Source: Elusimicrobiota bacterium
GTDB taxonomy: Bacteria; CG03; SLGR01; PWQF01
DNA length: 64,000 nt
Direction: 5' to 3'
Assembly (NCBI GenBank): GCA_003557485.1
Contig: PWOI01000179.1
Location: 1-64,000, forward strand
Position numbers and translations under genes: made by a program. Position 1 is the stretch's first letter. Each line of letters opens with the position of its first letter. The notes below the pieces were generated by a model, which was not told the origin of the DNA, did not search any database, and saw nothing but the letters and a program-made list of their open reading frames with translations. Positions 57,500 to 64,000 of the stretch are shown here, one piece after another.

Positions 57500-59630
57500 A
57501 CCACTCATAATAGTTGAATCACCTACAAAAGCCAAAGTAATTGATAAATTTCTTGGAGGCAGCCATAAAGTAATTTCCAGTATGGGGCATGTTATGGACC
57601 TTCCGAAAAAGAAACTGGGTGTGGATATAGAAAAAAACTTTGAACCTCAGTATGAGGTTATAAGGGGCAAGGGTAAAATAATAAAAGAAATTTCCGGCTT
57701 AATGAAAAAAGCAGACAGGGTTTATCTTGGAATGGATGAAGACCGTGAAGGTGAAGCTATAGGATGGCATATTCTGCAGGCCGGCGGACTGGCCGGTACG
57801 GAAGAAAAAGCTGACAGGATAGTTTTCCATGAAATAACCAAGAGGGCTATAGAAAATGCCCTTCAGTCACCACGGAGTATAGATGTAAACCTGGTAGACG
57901 CCCAGAAAGCAAGAAGAATTCTTGATAGAATAGTCGGATACAAGGTTTCTTCTTTACTTTCAAAAAAAATAAGGAGAGGGCTTTCAGCCGGCCGGGTTCA
58001 GTCTGTTGCCCTGCGTCTTATTGTAAACAGGGAGCAGGAAAGAGAAGCGTTTACCCCCCGGGACTATTACACGGTCGAGGGAAAGATCGGCAAAGAAAAT
58101 ATATCTCTTGAAACTTCCCTGTGGGGCCGGCAGGGAAAGAAAATAAAGAAATTTGAACTGGATAAAGAAGCCTCGGACAGGATAGTAAGTGAATGTCTCA
58201 AGTCTGAGGCTGTTGTTGAAAAAATAACAAAAAAAAGCCGGAAAAACCATCCCTACGCTCCTTTTATAACATCTACTCTACAGCAGGAGGCTTACAGCAG
58301 ACTGAAGATGACACCATATGCGACAATGAGAGAAGCTCAGAAACTTTACGAGGGAGTAGAACTTCCGGATGGTAGTTCAGGGGGATTGATCACTTATATG
58401 AGAACCGATTCTGTGAAAATTGCCAGAGAGGCAGTTGAAAATTCCAGAAAGTTCATAGCTAATAATATAGGGCCGGAATATGTTCCGGAAAAACCTAATT
58501 TTTATAAGTCAAAGAAGTCGGCCCAGGAAGCCCATGAATGTATAAGGCCCACAGATGTCACACTAAGGCCGGAGTCTCTTAAGGACACACTGGATAAAAA
58601 CCAGTACCGGCTCTATGATCTTATCTGGCGAAGATTTGTCGCCTGCCAAATGAAGCCGGCTTTACTGGAGATGGTAAAAGTTGATATAAAATGTTCGGGA
58701 TACGATTTCAGGTCAAACGGCCAGAAAATTGTTTTTGACGGTTACAACAGGGTTTGGAAGGCAGAAATAAAAGAACAGAGCGTTGCCGGTGTTGAAGAAG
58801 GAAATGTACTTAACTGGCAAGAACTAGGGGCAATTGCACACCAGACCCAGCCTCCTCCGCGCTACACTATGGCAACACTTGTTAAAGAACTTGAAAACAA
58901 TGGTGTAGGCCGACCTTCAACGTATGCATCCATACTGAATACTCTTTTTAAAAGGAAATATATTTTTTCTGAGAAGGGACGGCTTGTTCCGGATGAAATA
59001 TCTTTTGAAGTTATAAAAGGGCTTCAGGATCATTTTCAGACAATTGTTGACTTGGAATTCACTGCGAAAATGGAAGAAAACCTAGATCTTGTTGCTGAAG
59101 GTAAAATGCAATGGAAAGAAATGCTTGAAGTATTTTACGAAAGTTTCAGGGATCAATTGGAAAAAGCAACTGAAAATATGGAAAAAACAAAAGATGAAGA
59201 AACAGATAAAATATGTCCGGACTGCAAGGAGCCTATGGTTATAAGAAGAGGAAGGAACGGTAAATTTTTGGCCTGCACAGGATTTCCTGCCTGTAAAAAA
59301 ACATATAATATTGATGAAGAGGGCAATATTGTTGAAGAAAAAAAATCAGATATAAAATGTCCGAAGTGTTCTTCTGCCATGATTGAAAAAAACGGAAGAT
59401 ACGGTAAGTTTTTAGCCTGCAGCAAATTTCCGGGTTGCAAAACTACTCTGGCCATAGATAAGGAAGGAGAACTGATAAAAATACCTCTGGGCTTTGAAAG
59501 ATGTCCCGAATGCGGAAAGAATACTACTATAAAAAGAGGAAGAAAGGGTATGTTTCTTGCCTGCAGCGGATACCCTAAATGCAGGTTTTCCATGAATTAT
59601 GAAAAGGCTCTGGAAAAATCCCGAAAGTAA
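57492..59630 (+). CDS. topA: DNA topoisomerase I
   Basis: 712 residues, type IA. Toprim with VESPTK Glu and D82-x-D84-x-E86 (MDEDREGE), catalytic Tyr302 in GGLITYMRTDSVKIA, and three C-terminal four-Cys zinc ribbons (CPDC...CTGFPAC; CPKC...CSKFPGC; CPEC...CSGYPKC). Relaxes negative supercoils. Normal length. Confidence 0.96.
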   Translation: MNKPLIIVESPTKAKVIDKFLGGSHKVISSMGHVMDLPKKKLGVDIEKNFEPQYEVIRGKGKIIKEISGLMKKADRVYLGMDEDREGEAIGWHILQAGGLAGTEEKADRIVFHEITKRAIENALQSPRSIDVNLVDAQKARRILDRIVGYKVSSLLSKKIRRGLSAGRVQSVALRLIVNREQEREAFTPRDYYTVEGKIGKENISLETSLWGRQGKKIKKFELDKEASDRIVSECLKSEAVVEKITKKSRKNHPYAPFITSTLQQEAYSRLKMTPYATMREAQKLYEGVELPDGSSGGLITYMRTDSVKIAREAVENSRKFIANNIGPEYVPEKPNFYKSKKSAQEAHECIRPTDVTLRPESLKDTLDKNQYRLYDLIWRRFVACQMKPALLEMVKVDIKCSGYDFRSNGQKIVFDGYNRVWKAEIKEQSVAGVEEGNVLNWQELGAIAHQTQPPPRYTMATLVKELENNGVGRPSTYASILNTLFKRKYIFSEKGRLVPDEISFEVIKGLQDHFQTIVDLEFTAKMEENLDLVAEGKMQWKEMLEVFYESFRDQLEKATENMEKTKDEETDKICPDCKEPMVIRRGRNGKFLACTGFPACKKTYNIDEEGNIVEEKKSDIKCPKCSSAMIEKNGRYGKFLACSKFPGCKTTLAIDKEGELIKIPLGFERCPECGKNTTIKRGRKGMFLACSGYPKCRFSMNYEKALEKSRK

Positions 59631-59672
59631 CTTTAAAGGGTGTATGTATCACGCCGCAAGGACATATGCCTT

Positions 59673-60590
59673 ATGAATAAAGAACGAGAAAAAACTGGAA
59701 AATGCCTGGAAGACTGCCGAAAGAAATTTATTGAATATATACGCTACGAAAAAGAATATTCTCCCGCAACTAGAAACGCATACGGGAAAGATATTAAGCA
59801 CTTCATAGAATTTTTAATAAGAAAGGGATTGACAGATTTTTCCCTGGTTAAACATACTGATATACGAGAGTACCTTGGGGAACTTCAGGGTAGATTATCC
59901 AGGTCTTCGATAAACCGGAAACTTTCTTCTATCAGGAGTCTTTTTTCATATATGCTTAAAGCAGGAATGATAGAGTCGGACCCTACCGGCAAAGTTTATT
60001 CTCCGGCCGCGCCGTCCCGGTCTCCGGAAGTTCTTACTGTTAAAGAGGTCGCGGCAATGATAAACGCCGCTGTTGAAAACAAAAAACTTAAAATACGGAA
60101 CAGGGCGATTATGGAATTTATGTATTCTACCGGATGCCGCGTTGAAGAAGCCGCCGCCCTTAATGTAAAAGACCTGGATTTACTGGGCGGCACGGTCCTT
60201 TTAAAGGGAAAAGGCAGGAAGGAAAGAATTGCGCCTATGGGACGCCCTGCAGTAGAATCTGTTCACAGATACCTGGTTTTCAGGGAACATAGCGGATGGG
60301 GAGAGGGATTTCCTGCGGTTTTTATAACCTATCGCGGCAACCGCCTGACTCAAAGAAGCATCCGAAGAATAGTTAAGAAGCAGGCGGCACTTGCGGGGAT
60401 AACTAAGAATACAGGACCGCATACTTTAAGGCACAGTTTTGCAACGCATATGCTTGAAAACGGTTGCAATTTAAGGACTGTTCAGGAGTTGCTGGGCCAT
60501 GTGCGCCTGCAGACAACCCAGAGATATACGCATCTTTCCAGAAAAAAATTAAAGGAGGTATACCTGCAATCGCATCCAAGAAACCTGTAA
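59673..60590 (+). CDS. Tyrosine recombinase XerC/XerD
   Basis: 305 residues using ATG 59673, preferred over GTG 59640 because AAGGA sits 10 bases upstream. SAM-like N-domain (FIEYIRYEKEYSPATRNAY) and catalytic domain with Arg in TGCRVEEAAAL, Lys in LKGKGRKERIAPM, HTLRHSFATHML, LGHVRLQTTQRYTHLS (His, Tyr). Resolves chromosome dimers at dif. Next to topA and dprA, as in Firmicutes and others, so a housekeeping enzyme rather than phage integrase. Confidence 0.93.
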   Translation: MNKEREKTGKCLEDCRKKFIEYIRYEKEYSPATRNAYGKDIKHFIEFLIRKGLTDFSLVKHTDIREYLGELQGRLSRSSINRKLSSIRSLFSYMLKAGMIESDPTGKVYSPAAPSRSPEVLTVKEVAAMINAAVENKKLKIRNRAIMEFMYSTGCRVEEAAALNVKDLDLLGGTVLLKGKGRKERIAPMGRPAVESVHRYLVFREHSGWGEGFPAVFITYRGNRLTQRSIRRIVKKQAALAGITKNTGPHTLRHSFATHMLENGCNLRTVQELLGHVRLQTTQRYTHLSRKKLKEVYLQSHPRNL

Positions 60591-61594
60591 GTAAGGCCGA
60601 TATAGAAGTTCTAACTGAAGAAACAGGGTGTAGTCCTGATGAAGCAAAGGAATATTATCGCAACGTGGATGGAAATATCTCGCTGGCTCTACAGAATATT
60701 TCAAGAGACATACATCCCATCGGTATTCTTAAATGCCGCTTCAGTTCGGTTAAGGCCGGCATATACGGACTTTTTCTTTTTATATTTAATGTAAGATATG
60801 AAAAAATAGTGAGAATAGCTTCGGTCGCCGGATGCAATCCGGAAATATGCGAAACCAATATTAATGACAATTGGTTTTCTTTCGAAAAGGAGTTATATTC
60901 CAAACGCCTTAAAGAAGGGAGTCTCCGTGATGTAACCCAGAATATGGAACAGACTCTCCTGAAAAAACTTGATGATAAAAAACCCGGGGGCTTTTTTGAT
61001 ATGTACAGAGCCGGCGACAGTGAAGGAATAAGTGCGCTTATGGAACAGGGCATTAGGGAAGTAGTTAAATATGACACCGGTGAAGATTGTCTTGTGGATT
61101 TAATGGTCAGGGCCCAGCGTCTAAATCTTAGACAGTTCAGGTACCTTACGGATTCAGAATCAGTTGCTGAGGAATTCAAGCTGCAACATGGCGACGAGCC
61201 TGCATATAGCACTCTTGTTGCACTGGATACAGAAATTGTTAAGGTTTCCGGCACTCCTGTCGTAAGAGTCGAGAAAATAGAAGCAGGAGATATGGTTTTT
61301 ACCAAGATCAAGGATATGAGGGATATAGGAATATATCTTTCACATCTTCTGGGAGCAAGAAAAGATGATGATTTTCTTCCTATTCCGTCAACAGTTGCCG
61401 ATGTGAAGGAAACAAAAGAAGGGATAGAGTTGGTTGTTCGTTTCGGGCCCGGTATCGTTGGAAGGTCCCTTGAAGACCCAAGAAAAAAAATAAGTATATG
61501 GAGGCCGACAGAGGCAAAACCCCCCTGGAGGCTATACGTAGGGACAGTTGCGCTTGCTCTAATAGTTTTGTATTATCTATTATTCCTTAGATAA
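60569..61594 (+). CDS. UBA-like, tail-anchored protein of unknown function; probable non-canonical start
   Basis: A UBA/TS-N-like helical domain (IEVLTEETGCSPDEAKEYYR...GNISLALQNI) starts near 60596. The first in-frame canonical start is far upstream inside the Xer gene (60464) in a segment with no conserved look. AAAGGAGG at 60551-60558 is followed at 10 bases by ATC 60569 (ASKKPVSKADIEVL), which gives 341 residues. The middle (about 50-310) is an unrecognised alpha/beta region with FNVRYEKIVRIASVAG and conserved-looking GPGIVGRSLEDPRKK; a single C-terminal TM (LYVGTVALALIVLYYLLFLR) anchors it. DUF-type, function unknown. Confidence 0.6.
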   Translation: MASKKPVSKADIEVLTEETGCSPDEAKEYYRNVDGNISLALQNISRDIHPIGILKCRFSSVKAGIYGLFLFIFNVRYEKIVRIASVAGCNPEICETNINDNWFSFEKELYSKRLKEGSLRDVTQNMEQTLLKKLDDKKPGGFFDMYRAGDSEGISALMEQGIREVVKYDTGEDCLVDLMVRAQRLNLRQFRYLTDSESVAEEFKLQHGDEPAYSTLVALDTEIVKVSGTPVVRVEKIEAGDMVFTKIKDMRDIGIYLSHLLGARKDDDFLPIPSTVADVKETKEGIELVVRFGPGIVGRSLEDPRKKISIWRPTEAKPPWRLYVGTVALALIVLYYLLFLR

Positions 61595-61635
61595 GATTGT
61601 AACTGCCGGAATTTTACTTTCATTAAAATTTTATT

Positions 61636-62757
61636 ATGAAAAAAACCTTTAATATTAATTTAGAAAAAATAAAGAAAACTGCTTCAAAATCAGCACTGAT
61701 CACTTTTGCAGCTGTCATTGTCGCCGGAGTAATCGGTACATGGTCAGTCAATATACTCATAAAACAGATAATACATGACCGCAGTGAAGTTTTAGTGCCC
61801 GATATAGAAGGTATGCCGCTGGAAGAGGCACTTGAACTTTTAAGCGAAAGAAATCTTTCTCTATCCCTGATTGCAAGGAAATATGATCCGGATATTCCCT
61901 CGGGAAGTGTAATATCGCAGACCCCGCCTCCGGGCCTCATGGTAAGGGAAGGAGGGGTTATTGAAACTGTTATTTCTTCCGGTGGACAGGTTGTTTTTGT
62001 CCCCAGGGTTGAGGGAAGGGTTCTCAGAGAGGCCGAAATGCTTATACGCCAGGCAGGCCTGCAGATGGGTGAACAGACCCGGACTTATTCCCGTACGGTG
62101 GAAGAAGGTTACGTGGTTTCCCAGTCCCCGCCTCCAGACGAAGTCGTTCAGGGTGATTCGTATGTTGATATTGTGGTAAGTCTCGGATCTGCGGATTATG
62201 ATAAAGTGGCCTATATGCCGGACCTGGAAGGAATGAGGATAAGAAATGCAGAGAGGGTCCTTAATGAGATGGGGCTCAGAATAGCGGCAGTAAAAGCGGA
62301 AATATATGAAGAATTGCCGGAGGGGACGGTTGTTAAACAGTCACCTGAGGCTGGTGTTGAAATAGAGACAGGTAAAAGCGTTGACCTTATTATTTCAAGA
62401 AAAAAACAGGAAACCCTTCAGGTTAGAGAAGAAATCATCAGATACAATATAACATCTGAAGATATCGGAAGTGATATAAAAATAATATTGTCCGACGATA
62501 TTAGGGACGAATATGTTCTATACGAAGAAACTGCTGAAGATGTGGAGAAAATTGAAATTCCGGTAAGGGTACTCGGCAAAGCAAAAGTCCAGGTTTTTTC
62601 AGGGAAAAATATTATTTCCGAAAAGATATATGAAGAAAAAAAAGAAACAGAAGAATACGAGGAGCTTTTAGATACGGAAGATCCCGGTGAAGATTTGTTT
62701 TTTGAAGATATTTTTCCTGAAGATTACGGGGAAATCGAAGAGTTTTTTATTGAATAA
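61636..62757 (+). CDS. Membrane-anchored PASTA-repeat protein
   Basis: 373 residues. One TM near residues 20-45 (SALITFAAVIVAGVIGTWSV), then three PASTA domains (VPDIEGMPLEEALELLSERNL; VPRVEGRVLREAEMLIRQAGL; MPDLEGMRIRNAERVLNEMGL), each with xSQxPPPG-type ends, then an acidic tail. PASTA domains bind muropeptides. No Ser/Thr kinase or PBP domain is attached, so a stand-alone sensor or scaffold. ATG has no SD. The stop is adjacent to rpe. Confidence 0.9.
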   Translation: MKKTFNINLEKIKKTASKSALITFAAVIVAGVIGTWSVNILIKQIIHDRSEVLVPDIEGMPLEEALELLSERNLSLSLIARKYDPDIPSGSVISQTPPPGLMVREGGVIETVISSGGQVVFVPRVEGRVLREAEMLIRQAGLQMGEQTRTYSRTVEEGYVVSQSPPPDEVVQGDSYVDIVVSLGSADYDKVAYMPDLEGMRIRNAERVLNEMGLRIAAVKAEIYEELPEGTVVKQSPEAGVEIETGKSVDLIISRKKQETLQVREEIIRYNITSEDIGSDIKIILSDDIRDEYVLYEETAEDVEKIEIPVRVLGKAKVQVFSGKNIISEKIYEEKKETEEYEELLDTEDPGEDLFFEDIFPEDYGEIEEFFIE

Positions 62758-63413
62758 TGAATAAGAAATTTGAAATATCAGCATCTGTTCTCAATATGGA
62801 TTTTTCCATGATGAGAGAGAGTATTGCTAAGATCGAAGAAACCGGTATAGATTCTTTCCACCTTGATATCATGGATGGAAATTTTGTCAATAATATTTCT
62901 TTCGGGCCGGATATATCAAAAACAATTATTTCTCTTGCGACAGTCCCGGTACATTCACACCTTATGGTAAAAAATCCTGAGAAATATGCAGACAGGTTTT
63001 TTGATGCCGGGACAGAAAGTGTAACAGTGCATGCAGAGGTTTTAAATAAAGAAAACCGGGGTTTGCTTGACAGGCCCCGTATGGGCCTGTCTCTTAATCC
63101 TGATATCCCTCTGGAAATTCTGGATCCGTACCTTGAAAAAGCTGAAAGGATTCTAGTAATGAGCGTTATGGCAGGGTTCGGCGGCCAGAAGTTTATGGAT
63201 GGCAGCCTTAAAAGAATTGAATCCCTCAGAAATAAAAGAGAAAAAAAGGGTTATTCTTTTCTTATTGAGGTGGACGGTGGAATAAATGGTGCAAATGCTC
63301 CTCTCTGCATAAAAGCCGGTGCGGATGTTGTTATAGTAGGTTCCTGGATAACTCTTTCGGATGATCCGTCCGGTAGGGTAAAAATTCTTAAAAGTATTCC
63401 CGGCCGGAAATAA
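62757..63413 (+). CDS. rpe: Ribulose-phosphate 3-epimerase
   Basis: 218 residues, TIM barrel: SASVLNMDFSMMRE, FHLDIMDGNFVNNISFGPDI (metal His, Asp), VHSHLMVKNPEKY, VMAGFGGQKFMDGSLKRIE (loop usually VNPGFGGQ), IEVDGGINGANAPLCIKAGADVVIVGSWI. Interconverts Ru5P and Xu5P. ATG overlaps the previous stop by 1 base. Confidence 0.93.
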   Translation: MNKKFEISASVLNMDFSMMRESIAKIEETGIDSFHLDIMDGNFVNNISFGPDISKTIISLATVPVHSHLMVKNPEKYADRFFDAGTESVTVHAEVLNKENRGLLDRPRMGLSLNPDIPLEILDPYLEKAERILVMSVMAGFGGQKFMDGSLKRIESLRNKREKKGYSFLIEVDGGINGANAPLCIKAGADVVIVGSWITLSDDPSGRVKILKSIPGRK

Positions 63414-63442
63414 CCGGAACCGGTTGTGTAAAACTTTTCATA

Positions 63443-63892
63443 ATGGTAAAAACAGCAGCAAGAAATAAGTCCGCGTATTACAATTTTAATATTATTAAAA
63501 AATTTGAGGCCGGAATATGCCTTAAAGGGTGCGAAGTCAAATCTTTAAGAGGCGGGCAGGCAGATATAAAGCAGAGCTTTGCAAAAATAATTGAAGAGGA
63601 GATATTTCTTCTGAATGCTCATATAGCACCTTATGACAAGGCGTCCGGAAACGAACAGTACGACCCTCTCCGGCCAAGGAAACTGCTTCTTAATAAAAAA
63701 GAAATACGGCAGATTGATAAGAAACTGCAGACAAAAGGATTTACCCTTGTCCCTGTTGAAATATATTTTAAGAGAGGCCGGGCGAAAGTAACCATAGGGC
63801 TGGCTGAGGGAAAGACAAAAACCGATAAAAGGCAGGCCATAAAAAAGCGGATAATGGAAAGGGAAATGGACAGGGAAAAGAAAAATTATTGA
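63443..63892 (+). CDS. smpB: SsrA-binding protein SmpB
   Basis: 149 residues: ARNKSAYYNFNIIKKFEAGICLKGCEVKSLRGGQADIKQSF is the family core start, then LNAHIAPYDKAS, LRPRKLLLNKKEI and the basic tail RQAIKKRIMEREMDRE. Brings tmRNA to stalled ribosomes. Conserved GCEVKS/ LRGG motif present. Confidence 0.96.
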   Translation: MVKTAARNKSAYYNFNIIKKFEAGICLKGCEVKSLRGGQADIKQSFAKIIEEEIFLLNAHIAPYDKASGNEQYDPLRPRKLLLNKKEIRQIDKKLQTKGFTLVPVEIYFKRGRAKVTIGLAEGKTKTDKRQAIKKRIMEREMDREKKNY

Positions 63893-63917
63893 CAAATAGT
63901 TGTTTTATATGTATAAA
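63889..63917 (+). promoter_or_regulatory. Promoter reading off the right edge
   Basis: TTGACA, 17-base spacer, TATAAA, with the -35 overlapping the smpB stop codon. Predicted start near 63924. The last 76 bases show no ORF of note; the product lies beyond the window. Confidence 0.6.
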
Positions 63918-64000
63918 TAAAATGACATTCCGGTTTTAAAGCAACCCGATTTTATTAAAACTTTATCCGCGTCCGGATTTCGAATCTTTTTTACATTTAA

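Noticed and set aside
59673-60590. Tyrosine recombinase as phage or island integrase
   Set aside because: Its order after dprA and topA and its Xer-like length and motifs mark a housekeeping Xer; no attachment-site duplication or phage genes nearby.
63918-64000. tmRNA (ssrA) after smpB
   Set aside because: A promoter is present but the remaining 76 bases show no tRNA-like acceptor or tag frame; it cannot be called from this window.

Overview
The window is one long co-directional stretch: every gene I accept reads on the + strand. It comes from a Gram-negative bacterium. LptD, TatA/TatC, PorV-like barrels and a lipoprotein indicate an outer membrane. Very large surface proteins with FlgD-like/type IX-like C-terminal domains point to the FCB-adjacent or candidate-phylum world (Elusimicrobiota/Omnitrophota-like lineages are my best guess, not something the sequence proves). 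No tRNA, rRNA, CRISPR array or phage module was seen, and no gene-free stretch exceeds 300 bases.

Region 1 (1-20645) is a surface-protein locus. A giant repeat protein is cut by the left edge. It is followed by a REP-associated HUH transposase flanked by inverted REP-like repeats, a 1946-residue beta-propeller/FN3 adhesin whose signal peptide is partly encoded by the right repeat, and a PorV/UPF0164-like barrel.

Region 2 (20650-30350) is the most striking part. A sigma70-type promoter and a good match to a c-di-GMP-I (GEMM) riboswitch with an intrinsic terminator precede one operon. That operon encodes a PorV-like barrel with TPRs, a natural fusion of the FliF beta-collar/TM to FliG-M/FliG-C plus a TPR, a 1302-residue coiled-coil protein, FlbD, MotA and MotB. 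There are no filament, hook, export or FliM/FliN genes nearby. This looks like a c-di-GMP-controlled, stator-powered envelope machine built from flagellar rotor parts and tied to outer-membrane export proteins. Its function (gliding, secretion or adhesin drive) is inference.

Region 3 (30350-41626) is a tryptophan operon in the order trpE-D-G-C-F-B-A. It has a leader peptide carrying three consecutive Trp codons and a two-terminator attenuator. It is followed by a degenerate TrpF paralogue, accD, folC and lptD.

Region 4 (41660-50969) is housekeeping: a Crp/Fnr regulator with a probably leaderless mRNA, an alkyltransferase-like protein, a small GNAT, a DUF368 lipid-carrier transporter, an Nfu-type scaffold, tatA/tatC, rpsP with a repeat-bearing acidic tail, khpA, trmD, rplS, yraN, comM and a polytopic membrane protein. 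rimM is missing from its usual place.

Region 5 (50970-64000) starts with a possible tiny minus-strand RNA. It continues with a sucrose-phosphate-synthase-like GT4, a P-loop kinase, LysM, TPR and XRE proteins, an erythromycin-esterase-like lipoprotein, dprA, topA, a Xer recombinase, a tail-anchored UBA-like protein, a PASTA protein, rpe and smpB, and ends with a promoter reading off the right edge. Two genes (yraN and the UBA-like gene) appear to lack canonical start codons, two transcripts look leaderless, and three genes begin directly behind an intrinsic terminator, so translation initiation here seems unusually flexible.
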